DNA of 64,000 nt from Streptomyces aculeolatus (GTDB taxonomy: Bacteria; Actinomycetota; Actinomycetes; Streptomycetales; Streptomycetaceae), in the NCBI RefSeq assembly GCF_020400605.1, contig NZ_JAINRD010000013.1:62001-126000 (forward strand). Reading direction: 5' to 3'. The first letter of the stretch is position 1, and each line of letters begins with the position of its first letter. This document shows positions 51,588 to 61,672 of the stretch, one piece after another. The position numbers were made by a program, and so were the translations under genes. A model generated the notes under the pieces. That model had not been told where the DNA came from. It made no database searches and was given only the letters and a program-made list of their open reading frames with translations.

Positions 51588-52954
51588 ATGACGGACAAGC
51601 AGGGGATATCGCGCAGAGGAGCCCTGCGGGCCTCCCTCGCCGGGGCGGCGGCGAGCGCGGCCGTGAGCGTTGCGGCGCCGGGGACCGCCGCGGGTGCCGA
51701 GTCCGCGGGGCGGGCGCGCAACGTCGAGGCGGTCGGGTACAGCGACCTGGAGCACCGGCCGGCCTTCAAGATGGCCGTACGGCAGAAGCACGGACGCTGG
51801 TACCTCTACACCGGGCACTTCTGGGACTCCGGTTGGAGCGTCGTGGACGTCACCGACCCCGCGCGGCCCGAAGTGGTCCTGAGAACACCTGGACCTTGCA
51901 GGTCGACCTGCACGGCGACCTCATGGTCACCGCACTTGAGCAGGTCTTTCCCAACTTCGGCGGCGACCCCGGCGCATCCTTCGAGGAGGGCGTGCTGATC
52001 TGGGACATCGCCGATCCGGTCCGCCCGCGCCGTCTCGGCCACTACCGCACCGGTGGTACCGGCACGCACCGCAACCTCTATCCCGGCGGGCGCTACGTCC
52101 ACCTGGCCGCCGGTGCTCCGGGCTTCCGCGGCAACATCTACGTCATCCTCGACATCGCCGACCCGAGGCATCCGCGCGAGGCCGGCCGCTGGTGGGTGCC
52201 GGGCCAGCGGGAGGACGAGCGGCCCGGCCCGGGACTCGCGCACGGCCGGCACCGGGACCACGCCGCCGCGAGCGGCTTCTGCTGTTCCGCCGAGCACGAC
52301 GTGTCCCTGCACGGGCCCGCCTACCCGGTCGGCAACCTGGTCTACCTGCCCTACGGGGGCGCCGGCCTGGTGGTACTCGACATCGCGGACCCGGCGCGGC
52401 CCCGGCCGGTGGGGCGGCTGCCGTTCAGCCCGCCCTTCCACAGCCGCTTCGGCGTGCACGGCGTCCTCCCCCTGCCCGGCCGCGACATCGCCTTCGCCAA
52501 CTCCGAGGACGTCTCCTACGGCACCGGCCCCGCCCACCACGCCTCCCTCGTCGACATCTCCGACCCGCGGAACCCCTTCCTGCTCTCGCTCCTGCCCGAG
52601 CCGGTCCCACCGCGCGGCGCGGAATACGCCGACTTCTCGGCACGCGGGGGCTGGAGCGGCCCGCACAACGTCAACCACCACCAGCACCACCCCGACGTGC
52701 AGCGCCAGGGAGACCTGCTCCATATCGCGCACTTCAACGCCGGGCTGCGCATCTACGACATCTCCAACCCCCGGCTGCCGCGCGAAGCGGGCTACTTCAT
52801 GCCGCCCGAACCCACCCGCCGCTACGGACCCATGCCTGAAGGCGAACTCACCCTGCAGACCGAGGACGTCGTCGTCGACCGCCGCGGCTACATCTACGTC
52901 ACCGACAAGAACCAGGGCCTGTGGATCCTGCGCCACACCCCGCCCCGCCGCTGA
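51588..52954 (+). pseudogene. LVIVD-repeat secreted protein, small deletion/frameshift
   Basis: ATG 51588 starts TDKQGISRRGALRASLAGAA, a Tat-type twin-arginine signal. The protein then has repeated beta-propeller units such as VVDVTDPARPEVV, LIWDIADPVRPRRLG, VILDIADPRHPREAG, VVLDIADPARPRPVG and IYDISNPRLPREAG (LVIVD repeats). Near 51875-51885 the first frame breaks (EVVL-RTPGP) and a second frame continues ENTWTLQVDLHGDLMVTALE. A loss of around 13-16 bases would fit. The rest is intact to 52954. The gene lies divergent to the LysR regulator. Confidence 0.75.
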
Positions 52955-53251
52955 AGACCCCGCGGGGGCAGCTCGCGCCCCAGCGGCGCCGGGCGGGCCA
53001 CGGGCGGGCCACGGGCGGGACGGCGACCCTGCAGATGCGGGACCGGCTGGACATGCGCCGTCGACTCCTGGGGTCGCAACTCGACCGCCGGCGATCGGGC
53101 CCTGCCTCCCGGACGAACTCGTCACGCCTGTACCTGCGGGGGGTTGCCGGTGAGTCCGCGGACGGTCAGGTCGACGGCCTGATGCAGCCGGACGTGCAGG
53201 TCGGCCAGGCCGACCGCGACTGCGAACCACGTTCTCCAACGGGGAGCCACG

Positions 53252-54286
53252 ATGATCGAGACCGTCTTCCGCACCTCCGACGTACCGGCCGCGAACCGGG
53301 CGGAGGCATGGCGCGAGCAACTGTCCCGAACGCACGCGCCGCTGGCCGCGGTCGGCATGCCCCCCGTCGACTACCGCGCATCCCAGCGCATCCTCGACCT
53401 GGGGAACGTGCTCGTCTGGCCGTCGGCGAGCGAGCCGATCACCCTGCGGCGCACCCCCGGGCTCATCCGGCAGTCCGACCCCGAGATGTACCACCTGTCG
53501 CTGATCACCAGCGGCACCGTGCGCTCCGTCATCGATGACCGGGGCACCGTCTTCGGCCCGAACGAGCTGCGCACCAACCACTCCTCCCAGCCCTTCGAAC
53601 TCCAACTGGGCACCCGCGGGGAGCCGGTGGAGGCCGTGAGCGTCGACATCCCCACGACGCGGTTACCCCTCCCCGACGACCAGGTCCGGCAGGTGACCGG
53701 CCGCCGGATATCCGCGCGGACCGGGATCGGCGCCCTCGTCGCCGGCTTCCTCACCGACCTGGTGCGGAACACCGCCTCCTACAGCGCGGCCGACGCGCCG
53801 CGCCTGGAGACGATCCTGGCCGACCTGCTCGCCGCCCTCCTCGCCCACGAGCTCGACGACCTGAAGCTGATGACGCCGGAGACGCACCGCAACACCCTGA
53901 TTCCGCGAATCCACGCGTTCGTCCGCCGGCACCTGCACGACGCCGCGCTCGACCCCGCGGCCATCGCCGAGGCGCACCACATCTCCACCAGCTACCTCCA
54001 CCGCCTGTTCCGCGAGCAGGGCAGCACCGTCGGCACCTGGATCCGGCAGCAGCGTCTGGAGCGTACTCGCCGGGATCTCGGCGACCCCGCACTCGCCGGT
54101 GTCCCGGTCAACCGCATCGCCGCCCGCTGGGGCTTCCCCCACCACCCGGTCTTCACCCGCGCGTTCCGCTCCGCGTACGGCATGCCGCCACGCGACTACC
54201 GCCACCTCGCACTCGGCGGCGGGCGCGCGGCTCCGGCCCGGTCGTCGGCCCTCCGGGACGCCTCCCTGAAGAATGGAGTGTCATGA
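53252..54286 (+). CDS. AraC-family transcriptional regulator
   Basis: ATG 53252 follows GGGGAG. The 344-aa protein has an AraC_binding_2-like sensor half (HAPLAAVGMPPVDYRASQRI, YHLSLITSGTVRSVIDDRG) and a C-terminal AraC/XylS double helix-turn-helix (ISTSYLHRLFREQGSTVGTW, VNRIAARWGFPHHPVFTRAF). It overlaps the oxidoreductase gene by 4 bases. Co-expression suggests that it regulates the oxidoreductase or its pathway. Confidence 0.9.
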   Translation: MIETVFRTSDVPAANRAEAWREQLSRTHAPLAAVGMPPVDYRASQRILDLGNVLVWPSASEPITLRRTPGLIRQSDPEMYHLSLITSGTVRSVIDDRGTVFGPNELRTNHSSQPFELQLGTRGEPVEAVSVDIPTTRLPLPDDQVRQVTGRRISARTGIGALVAGFLTDLVRNTASYSAADAPRLETILADLLAALLAHELDDLKLMTPETHRNTLIPRIHAFVRRHLHDAALDPAAIAEAHHISTSYLHRLFREQGSTVGTWIRQQRLERTRRDLGDPALAGVPVNRIAARWGFPHHPVFTRAFRSAYGMPPRDYRHLALGGGRAAPARSSALRDASLKNGVS

Positions 54287-55272
54287 ACAGCAGCGAGACG
54301 CAGATGAAGGCAGTGACCATCCCCGAGTTCGGTGCGGCGGAGGTGCTTCGCCTCGCCGGCGTGGCGGTTCCCGAGGCCGGCCCGGGGCAGGTCGCCATCG
54401 ACGTCGCCTTCGCGGGCGCCAATTTCGCCGAGGTCCTCTACCGGCGCGGGGTGGTCGACGTGCCGCTGCCCTTCGTGCCCGGCATCGAGGTGGCGGGCCG
54501 GGTCCGCGCGGTGGGCGAGGGTGTGGGACATCTGACGGTAGGTCAGCCGGTGGCCGCGCTGACGATCGTCGACAGTGGCGGTTACGCCGAGGTGGTGGTC
54601 ACCTCCGCGGACCTGGTCGCGCCGCTGGACGGTCTGGGCATGGGCATGGACGTTGCCGCGGCGCTGCCGTCCAACAGCACGACCGCGTTCCTCGTGCTGG
54701 ACAGGGTGGCTCGCGTCGAGCGCGGGGAGCGTGTGCTGGTGCATGCGGCGGCCGGTGGTGTGGGGAGCCAACTCGGACAGGCTGCACGGCAGTTGGGTGC
54801 GGGCCGGGTGGTCGGCACCGTGGGCGGCGCGGCCAAGGTCGAGACTGCCCTGGGCTTCGGGTACGACGAGGTGGTCCTGCGCGATCAGGTGGCCGACGCG
54901 GGTGAGTTCGACGTCGTGGTCGACATGGTGGGCGGCCCGACCCGGCGCGCCAGTCTGGACCGGCTGGCCCCGATGGGACGGCTGGTGGTGATGGGCAACG
55001 CGTCGGGTGCCGACGACGTCGGCATCCCGGCGAACGAGCTGTGGTTCACCAACAAGACGGTGTCCGGCTTCAACCTGGCGGCCTTTTCCGCCGCCTTCCC
55101 CGGGGACACCGGCCGGGCCCTGCGCCGCGCGGTGGCGGCCGCGGCCGCCGGGGACCTGCGGGTGCAGGTCGAGTCCCTGCCGTTGGAGCAGGCCGGGGAG
55201 GCGCACCGCCGTATCGAGTCGGGCAGGACCACCGGCAAGCTCGTGCTCGATGTCGCCGCCGGCGGGGCGTGA
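54283..55272 (+). CDS. quinone oxidoreductase-like MDR enzyme
   Basis: The 329-aa protein is a zinc-free medium-chain dehydrogenase/reductase. It has the GroES-like part (FAGANFAEVLYRRGVVDVPL, PFVPGIEVAGRVRAVGEGV) and the NADPH-binding Rossmann motif VLVHAAAGGVGSQLGQAARQ. Cys/His zinc ligands are absent, as in QOR types. It likely reduces quinones or enones with NADPH. Translationally coupled to the AraC regulator. Confidence 0.9.
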   Translation: MNSSETQMKAVTIPEFGAAEVLRLAGVAVPEAGPGQVAIDVAFAGANFAEVLYRRGVVDVPLPFVPGIEVAGRVRAVGEGVGHLTVGQPVAALTIVDSGGYAEVVVTSADLVAPLDGLGMGMDVAAALPSNSTTAFLVLDRVARVERGERVLVHAAAGGVGSQLGQAARQLGAGRVVGTVGGAAKVETALGFGYDEVVLRDQVADAGEFDVVVDMVGGPTRRASLDRLAPMGRLVVMGNASGADDVGIPANELWFTNKTVSGFNLAAFSAAFPGDTGRALRRAVAAAAAGDLRVQVESLPLEQAGEAHRRIESGRTTGKLVLDVAAGGA

Positions 55273-55309
55273 GCGGCCCGCCTTTCCGGGCTGCCGGTGG
55301 GCGGCCGCA

Positions 55310-55648
55310 TCAGTCGTTCCGTACGTCCTGGCTCGCGGGCGTGGCCGGGTTGGGGCGGCCGGCGGCGGCGTTGAGCCGGAAGGCGCCGCGCAGGCCGTGG
55401 AAGACGGCCATGGTGAAGGCGCCGGCGGCGATGGCCAGGGCGGCGGGCCACGGGTGGCCGGGTATGTCGGCCCAGAGCGCGAGGAGGGCGGTCAGCAGGA
55501 TTCCGGTCAGGCCGGCGAGCGCGTTGCGCAGCGGGGAGTTGCCGAGCAGGTTCGGGAACTCCTCGCCGACGAGGCCCTTGATCAGGTGCGGGAGCGCGTT
55601 GGTGCCCGTGAGGCCGACGAGCGCGGCAAGCACGATGGTCCGGAACAT
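55310..55648 (-). CDS. small membrane protein divergent from TetR regulator
   Basis: ATG 55648 follows GAGGAAGCC and gives 112 aa with three hydrophobic helices (FRTIVLAALVGLTGTNALPH, ...ALAGLTGILLTALLALWADI..., ...PAALAIAAGAFTMAVFHGL). Family unknown. It is divergent from the TetR gene; the shared 83-base region (55649-55731) is likely the TetR operator. Confidence 0.75.
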   Translation of the reverse strand: MFRTIVLAALVGLTGTNALPHLIKGLVGEEFPNLLGNSPLRNALAGLTGILLTALLALWADIPGHPWPAALAIAAGAFTMAVFHGLRGAFRLNAAAGRPNPATPASQDVRND

Positions 55649-55731
55649 GGCTTCCTCGATTTCAGTCAACGAGCGTTGTCTGAAAGCTAGTGCCGACCCC
55701 GCCACCGAGTCAACAGGTGTAGACTGAATCG

Positions 55732-56319
55732 ATGCCTGCCGCACCTGTCCCCCGGGCCGAGCAGCGCCGCCGCACCCAGGATCGGATCCTGGCGGCGGCG
55801 CGGAAGCTCTTCGCCGAGAACGGCTACGACCGCACCACGATCCGCGCGGTCGCGGCCGCCGCGAAGACCGATCCCGGCCTGGTCATGAGGTACTTCGAGT
55901 CCAAGGAGAAGCTCTTCGCCCGGATCGCCGTGGTCGACCGGCACGAACCCGTCGACGGAACCCCGGAGCAGGTCGCCGAACTGCTGCTGGCGTCGCTGGG
56001 CGAGAAGGTCACGGCCGAGCCGGCAGCAGCGCTCGCCGCCATCAGGTCGATGTTCACCCACCCCGAGGCGGCAAAGGAGGTGCGCGAGGCGATGCTCGCC
56101 GAGCAGCGCCAGGCCGCCGGGACGATGCCGGTGCCGGACGCGGACCTGCGGACCGGGCTGATCGGGGCGCTGACACTGGGAACCGTCATCGGGCGGTACC
56201 TGCTGGGCCTGGACGGGCTGCGGGACGCGCCGCCGGAGCAGATCACGGCCTTGCTGCGCGAGTCGTTCCACTCGATCGTCCACGGCGACCCGGACGGCCC
56301 GAGCGCGCGTTCCGAGTGA
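55732..56319 (+). CDS. TetR-family transcriptional regulator
   Basis: The 195-aa protein has the TetR DNA-binding domain at residues 12-60 (RRTQDRILAAARKLFAENGY, AVAAAAKTDPGLVMRYFESK) and an all-helical ligand domain. It is divergent from the small membrane protein at 55310-55648, its most likely target. Confidence 0.92.
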   Translation: MPAAPVPRAEQRRRTQDRILAAARKLFAENGYDRTTIRAVAAAAKTDPGLVMRYFESKEKLFARIAVVDRHEPVDGTPEQVAELLLASLGEKVTAEPAAALAAIRSMFTHPEAAKEVREAMLAEQRQAAGTMPVPDADLRTGLIGALTLGTVIGRYLLGLDGLRDAPPEQITALLRESFHSIVHGDPDGPSARSE

Positions 56320-56502
56320 GATCGAGCCATCTGCGGGCGGGGGGCCACGACGCCGACAAGGGGCGGAGCGGAAGCGCGCCGCCGCACCCCCACCGCGCCA
56401 CCCTCACCCCCACGCATGCGGAGGGCGGGAGAGCCGTTCGGCCCCTGCCGTTCGTCGTGCCGCTGTCAGTATGTTCGCGCTTACAGCACCAGGGGGGAAG
56501 CC

Positions 56503-57186
56503 ATGTCCTATCCGACGCCGCCGCAGCAGCCCTACGGGCCGCCACCGCCGCCGCCGCTGCCGCCCGTTCCGCGGCAGAAGAACCGGACGCTCCAGATCAC
56601 CGGCGTCGTCGGCGCCGTGCTCGCCGCGTTCGGCGTCGGCGCGGTGGTCGGCGCCGCGGCCGCGGGCGGCGACGACGGCGGTGGGAACGAGGCGCGGCCC
56701 GCCGCCACCGTCACCGTCACCGCCGACCCCGGCGGCAAGAGCGGCGACGGCGGCGAGGCACAGGAGGCCGACGACGCGGCCGAGGCCGGCCAGGCCGGCG
56801 ACGACAGCTTCGGGCTCACCGAGACCGCCGCGTACGAGAGCGGCTTCGAGGTGGTGCTCTCCGACTTCGAGAGGGCCACCTCCAGCGAGTACGCCGCCCC
56901 CGCGAGCACCCCCTACGTGAGGTTCACCCTGAAGCTCACCAACGGCTCGGAGAAGCGCCTCGACCTGAACACCCTCATGATCGGCTGCCAGTACGGCGAC
57001 CAGGGCCGCAGCGGCGAGCAGATATTCGACGAGGGCCTGGACACCCCGACCACCCACCTGCGGCCCGGCCGGTCCATCGACGTCCTCGCCGGCTGCGAAC
57101 TGCCGGCGGCCGAGGGCTACGTCCAGATCGAGGTCACCCCGGACTGGGAGTCCACAACGGCCATCTTCGCGGGCAAGGTCGACTGA
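56503..57186 (+). CDS. membrane-anchored DUF4352-like lipoprotein-like protein
   Basis: ATG 56503 follows AGGGGGGAAG. The 227-aa protein has a Pro/Gln-rich cytoplasmic head (SYPTPPQQPYGPPPPPPLPP), one transmembrane helix (ITGVVGAVLAAFGVGAVVGA), an acidic Gly-rich linker and an immunoglobulin-like DUF4352 domain (FEVVLSDFERATSSEYAAPA, ...PYVRFTLKLTNGSEKRLDLN). It probably sits on the outer face of the membrane. Function unknown. Confidence 0.8.
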   Translation: MSYPTPPQQPYGPPPPPPLPPVPRQKNRTLQITGVVGAVLAAFGVGAVVGAAAAGGDDGGGNEARPAATVTVTADPGGKSGDGGEAQEADDAAEAGQAGDDSFGLTETAAYESGFEVVLSDFERATSSEYAAPASTPYVRFTLKLTNGSEKRLDLNTLMIGCQYGDQGRSGEQIFDEGLDTPTTHLRPGRSIDVLAGCELPAAEGYVQIEVTPDWESTTAIFAGKVD

Positions 57187-57192
57187 GCCGGG

Positions 57193-57759
57193 ATGTCCAC
57201 GGGGGTGCGGGCACGCACTCGGTCCGAAGGAGGCCGGCCCATCGAGGACCTGCACAGCCTGATCGCGCTCTGCCCCTCCCCGCCCGTGCCCGCGCGGCCG
57301 GCGGCGGGGGCGGGGCGCTACGCCGTGCCGGAGAGCCACCGGGAGCTGGTCGGCGCGTACGGGGTCGGCTGCTTCGACGAGTTCCTGTGGATCTACGGGT
57401 CCGGCGCCCACAACCCGCACCTGGACATCGACACCGCCACCGACGGGGCGCGGGCCGTCCTGCACGACAAGCGCATCCCCGGCATCCGGAACGCGCTGAA
57501 GGCGTACGGGCTGGGGCCCGGGGACCTCGTCCAGTGGGGCGGCACGGACAACGGGGACACCCTCCTCTGGGCGCCCGCGGGGCCGCCGGAGGCGTGGCCG
57601 ACGATCGCGGTGGCGGCCAGGCAGTTCGACTTCGCGGTGCTGGAGCGCAGTTCGACGGGGATCGTCCTCGACGTGCTGACGGGCGCGGCGCGCATCGGCT
57701 TCTTCCCCGACGACTTCCCCGGCAGCCACCCGCAGTTCGCGGTCAACCCCTACACGTGA
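57193..57759 (+). CDS. SMI1/KNR4-family protein
   Basis: The frame from ATG 57193 encodes 188 aa with the SMI1/KNR4 pattern (PESHRELVGAYGVGCFDEFL, WIYGSGAHNPHLDID, ...GFFPDDFPGSHPQF). The family includes immunity proteins of polymorphic toxins. The first 16 residues are an odd Arg-rich head. A strong GAAGGAGG at 57226-57233 lies 7 bases before ATC at 57241, from where IEDLHSLIALCPSPP reads as a natural start, so initiation at ATC (or a mutated ATG) is possible. Confidence 0.75.
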   Translation: MSTGVRARTRSEGGRPIEDLHSLIALCPSPPVPARPAAGAGRYAVPESHRELVGAYGVGCFDEFLWIYGSGAHNPHLDIDTATDGARAVLHDKRIPGIRNALKAYGLGPGDLVQWGGTDNGDTLLWAPAGPPEAWPTIAVAARQFDFAVLERSSTGIVLDVLTGAARIGFFPDDFPGSHPQFAVNPYT

Positions 57760-57931
57760 GCTGCCCGCGACCTGTACCGAGCACCACGGCACCCCCGGCG
57801 CCAGAGCCCACAGCCTCGTTTCGGCGGCCCACATGGAGGTGTCTGCGAGGCCGGCGTCTCCTTCAGAGTCACCGCAGAGTCCCGGCCTGCCTTTCGACGG
57901 GAGGGACTCAACGGCGAGCTGTCCGCGGAGG
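57760..57931. other. convergent intergenic region
   Basis: No gene seen between the SMI1-like gene and the small secreted peptide that converges on it. Confidence 0.4.
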
Positions 57932-58156
57932 TCAGACGGCGGCGCTGCCTTCCAGGTTTGCAATCCTCTGGGAGCCGTCCGCAGGCAGAATGGATATCTG
58001 CTCTCGATCCTTCACAGTTGTCGGTATGCAAATATCGGTACTGTCACCCGGCTGCGCGGCGGCATGCACTGACTGCGCAGTTGCCATCTGGCTGAGGATG
58101 ACGACGGCCGATACGGCGGCACCGGTTGCGAGGGTGGCCGCCAGACGTGCTCCCAC
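57932..58156 (-). CDS. small secreted peptide downstream of the SARP gene
   Basis: GTG 58156 has AAGGAAAGG 9 bases upstream. The 74-aa product has a signal peptide (ARLAATLATGAAVSAVVILS, ending near VHAAA) and a mature part of about 40 residues (PGDSTDICIPTTVKDREQIS). It lies 138 bases downstream of the SARP gene on the same strand. A longer start at GTG 58180 lacks a site. Unrecognised. Confidence 0.55.
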   Translation of the reverse strand: MGARLAATLATGAAVSAVVILSQMATAQSVHAAAQPGDSTDICIPTTVKDREQISILPADGSQRIANLEGSAAV

Positions 58157-58293
58157 GAGCAGAATCCTTTCCTTGATCACTTGAGGGGGTGACCCTACAG
58201 CACGTGGGTTCGGAGCGCGAATCCGGCCGCCGGTTCGATCCTCGCGCGGTTGGATGACTGTGAGAGATATGTGCATGTGCAAGGATTGAGCCG

Positions 58294-61200
58294 TCAGCGG
58301 CGCCTGAGTTCCCTCAGCCTCTGACCCATCCGCTCTGCCTCGCGCGGGTCGAGGTCGCGCATGAGCTCGATGGCCTGTTCGAGCTCGTTGCGAGCCTCCC
58401 CGTTCGTACCCTCTGCAGCGTGCGCATCGGCAAGTGCCGATAGGGCCCGGGCCTCTTCCTCCCGGTCGTCGCTACGCCGGGCGGTGCTGGCCGCCTCCCG
58501 GAGATGGTCGGCGGCGTCCCCCACGCGTCCGGCGGCGAGCTCTGAGGACCCCAGCCCGCGCAGGGCATGTGCCTCCTCATGGGTAGCGCCGATGCCGCGC
58601 GCCAGTTCTAAGGAACTTTGATGCTGATGAGCCGCTTCCTCGCAGAATCCGGCCCTTCGATGTGCGTCTCCGAGGCCATTGAGAGCATTTGCAAGCGATT
58701 TTCGATCACCAAGCGATCGAAAATCTTGCACAGCCTGGGCGTACATGGTCAAAGATTGATCGATCTCCCCTGATTCTACGAGGATATCGGCTAAATTGGT
58801 GAGCACCGTGGCACGCACGTAAGTATTCTCGCCGGATTCGGCGAGTGAAAGCGACGTCTCCAGGGTTCTTCTCGCCAATTCGATCTCGCCACTATGCTTG
58901 TGCAAATCACCGATGTTATTCAGCGTCCTGACGATCCCCCAGGTGTCTCCGGCAGCCTTGAATCCGGAGAGGGCTTGCTCGAAGTGATCGCGTGCGCTCT
59001 TGTACTCTCCAAGTGAGAGCAGCGCAATGGCGATGTTATTTAGGCCTCTCGCCCTGTCCCACATATTTCCGGATTTGTTCGCTATCCGTAACGCGGCGGT
59101 GTTGAGCGCGACGGCCATGTGGTGCTCACCCTGGTGCCACCGGAGGACCCCCAGCTCGCGCAGGGCTTGTCCCTCTCTCATTGCATCGCCTTCGGCGCGC
59201 GCCACCCGCAGGGCCTCCTCGCCCGCTTCCGCGGCCTGTGGGTACTTTCCCGTGCTCGCGTGGGTCCCGCTGAGGGACAGCAATTCCTGGCACAGGGCAC
59301 GGTGGTCACCGGTCGTTCTCAGGTGCTCGACCGCGTTGCGGTGCACGATCTCCGCGTCTGCCCAGTGGCAGCCTTCACTCAGGAACCCGGCGAGGGCGTC
59401 GGCGAGTTGGGCTGCTTCGTCCGGGGCTCCGTGCGTACGTGCGTACTCCTCCACGGCGAGGAGGTTCACGCGCTCAGTGCTGAACCAGGCTGTGGCGTCG
59501 ATACCGCCGGGCAGGGCAGTCCAGTGTTCCGGCACGTCGTCGCGGTCTGCTGCGGGCGGTCGAAGTCGTCGCGGGTGGGCGATTTTGTCCGCGTGCCGGG
59601 CCTGGGTCAAGGAGAAGGACGTCAGGCGGCGCAGCGCCTTGTCAAGCGTCTGCCGATCGTCCTCGGAGAGCGTGAGGACGCGGGCGAACTCGCGGAGCAG
59701 ATCGTGGAATGCGAAGCGCCCGGGAGTCGGCTCTCTCAACAGGTGGCAGCCGATCAGGGAGTCGATCAGGCGCTCGGTGTCGTCTGTCGGCAGTCCCAGC
59801 AGTGCTGCGCCCGCGTCCAGCGTGAGATCCGGGCCGGGGTGGAGGCTCAGGTGCCGGAAGGCGCGCTGCTGCGCCACCGTGAGTGTCTGATAGGACAGCT
59901 CGAATGCGCGTGCGATCTCGCGGTAGCCGTCTCGTATCTCGCGGAGCCGGCTGGTGGCGCGCGTGAGCCGTTCGCTCAGCGTTGCAGGCGTCCAGGAAGG
60001 GCGGGTCGCAAGCCGGTTCGCGACGAGTTCGATGGCGAGCGGCAGGTGGCCGCAGTATCGAACGATTCGGGCGACCGTTTCGATGTCCCGAGTACGGTCC
60101 GTGCCCGCGAACTTGCGGAAGAGCTCGACCGCGTCATCCGGCGGCAGCACGTCGAGCAGCACATGCCGCGCGTGTGGCAGGCCGGTCAGATGGCGGCGAC
60201 TGGTAACGATGACCAGGGAGGGGGACACCCCCGGCAGCAGCGGCCTGACTTGGTCGGGGTCGGAGACGTCGTCCAACACGATGAGGGTCCGGCGTTTCGT
60301 GAGCATCGTTCGCCATAGGGCGACTCGCTCTTCAAGGCCGACAGGAAGGCTTCCTGCGGGTATGCCCAGGAGCCGCAGGAGTGTGGCGAGTGCCGACTCC
60401 GGGCTCACTGGCTCCGGCGGTCCGGAATGCGCGCGCAGATCCAGGTAGAGCTGCCCGTCGGGGAAGTGCTCGGCAAGTTGGTGACCAGCGTGAAGCGCGA
60501 GCGCTGTCTTCCCGACGCCGGCCATTCCGGAGATCGCTTCCAGGGCTACGACGGACCCGTCCTCTGCGGCGACGGCAATCGCCGTGTGCAGGGCCCGCAT
60601 CTCCTCGGTGCGGCCGACGAGCGGCGTCTGCCGGGGCAGGTTCCTGGGCGGCGTCGGGCCCGACGCCAGGGCCGTTTCACGCTCTTGACCGGGCTCGTGG
60701 AGATCATGTCCAGGAGCGGCGTCGTGGAGTAGTTCGGCGGCCGGGAGCCGGTCGAGAATGTTCTGGTGAAGACGGTCGAGTTCGGTTCCGGGACTCGATC
60801 CGAACTCATCGCTCAGCAGTCTGCGTATGCGGTGGTAGGCGCGGAGTGCGTCCGGGTATCTGCCGCTTCCGTAGTAGGCGAGCATGAGTTGTCCGGCCAG
60901 GGTCTCGTCGGCCGGATGCTGATCCACCAACTCGCCCAGTTCGCCGACCAGATCCGCGTACCGTCCGAGGCGGAGTTCGGCTGTGATGCGGGAGACCGTG
61001 GCGGCGAGGCCCTTCTCGATCAGCGTGCTTCGCACTCGCGCCGCCCACGTGCCCGGGAGGCCCGCCAATGGCTCCCCTTTCCATAACGCGGCCGCCCGGG
61101 CGAGGAGTAGAGCCGATCGCGCGTCGTCACCGCGGTCGGAGGCGACGCCGGCCTCCGTGGTCAGGGACTTGAACCTCTGCCAGTCGACGAGTTCGGGATC

Positions 61201-61488
61201 GACCTCGAGGGCATAGGTGTGGGCCCGGCGAGTGATCTGCGGCGGAGGATCGGTATCGGCCAGGCGAAGATGGCGCCGGATCCGCGAGATATAGGTGTGC
61301 GTGTTCTTCCGGGCCCGTACCGGAGGATCACCGTCCCAGATACGGTCGGCGAGGGTGTCGAGGGAGATCGGCCGGCCGACGTCCAGTGCCAGAGCTGCGA
61401 GAAGGCAGCGCTCTTTGTCGGAGCCGAGCTCGACACGTCGTTCGCCGATCAGGAGTTCTACCGGGCCTAAGATATGGAATTCCACCAC
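58294..61488 (-). CDS. SARP/AfsR-type regulator with NB-ARC and TPR domains
   Basis: GTG 61488 lies 6 bases after GGGAGG; the ATG at 61494 abuts that site and is unlikely. The 1064-aa protein has the OmpR-like DNA-binding domain (about 1-95, FHILGPVELLIGERRVELGS), a bacterial transcriptional activation domain (to about 250) and an NB-ARC ATPase with GMAGVGKTALALHAG (P-loop) and TLIVLDDVSD (Walker B). A TPR array follows (ARGLNNIAIALLSLGEYKSA and repeats). Such proteins activate secondary-metabolite genes in response to kinase or nucleotide signals. The heptamer repeats at 33.2 kb are the kind of site it would bind, but no link is shown. Confidence 0.92.
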   Translation of the reverse strand: MVEFHILGPVELLIGERRVELGSDKERCLLAALALDVGRPISLDTLADRIWDGDPPVRARKNTHTYISRIRRHLRLADTDPPPQITRRAHTYALEVDPELVDWQRFKSLTTEAGVASDRGDDARSALLLARAAALWKGEPLAGLPGTWAARVRSTLIEKGLAATVSRITAELRLGRYADLVGELGELVDQHPADETLAGQLMLAYYGSGRYPDALRAYHRIRRLLSDEFGSSPGTELDRLHQNILDRLPAAELLHDAAPGHDLHEPGQERETALASGPTPPRNLPRQTPLVGRTEEMRALHTAIAVAAEDGSVVALEAISGMAGVGKTALALHAGHQLAEHFPDGQLYLDLRAHSGPPEPVSPESALATLLRLLGIPAGSLPVGLEERVALWRTMLTKRRTLIVLDDVSDPDQVRPLLPGVSPSLVIVTSRRHLTGLPHARHVLLDVLPPDDAVELFRKFAGTDRTRDIETVARIVRYCGHLPLAIELVANRLATRPSWTPATLSERLTRATSRLREIRDGYREIARAFELSYQTLTVAQQRAFRHLSLHPGPDLTLDAGAALLGLPTDDTERLIDSLIGCHLLREPTPGRFAFHDLLREFARVLTLSEDDRQTLDKALRRLTSFSLTQARHADKIAHPRRLRPPAADRDDVPEHWTALPGGIDATAWFSTERVNLLAVEEYARTHGAPDEAAQLADALAGFLSEGCHWADAEIVHRNAVEHLRTTGDHRALCQELLSLSGTHASTGKYPQAAEAGEEALRVARAEGDAMREGQALRELGVLRWHQGEHHMAVALNTAALRIANKSGNMWDRARGLNNIAIALLSLGEYKSARDHFEQALSGFKAAGDTWGIVRTLNNIGDLHKHSGEIELARRTLETSLSLAESGENTYVRATVLTNLADILVESGEIDQSLTMYAQAVQDFRSLGDRKSLANALNGLGDAHRRAGFCEEAAHQHQSSLELARGIGATHEEAHALRGLGSSELAAGRVGDAADHLREAASTARRSDDREEEARALSALADAHAAEGTNGEARNELEQAIELMRDLDPREAERMGQRLRELRRR

Positions 61489-61672
61489 CAGCATCCTCCC
61501 GCTGGGGCCGCATGTATGAGTTAGCGTGGCACGCGGCAGGTGAGGTGGCCAGGGGCGGTATGGGCATGGCTTGAAATAGCCACTATGGCTGTGACCAGGC
61601 GTTTTTTACGGAAGCCTCGGGTAGGGAGCCACCAGAACGCGAACGGTGACTGGCCTCTATACGGGGAGGGCT
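61489..61672. promoter_or_regulatory. divergent promoter region of two NB-ARC-TPR genes
   Basis: The 184-base gap between the SARP gene (minus) and the next gene (plus) must contain both promoters. The stretch at 61573-61610 is relatively A/T-rich. No clear repeat or operator was identified. Confidence 0.5.
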
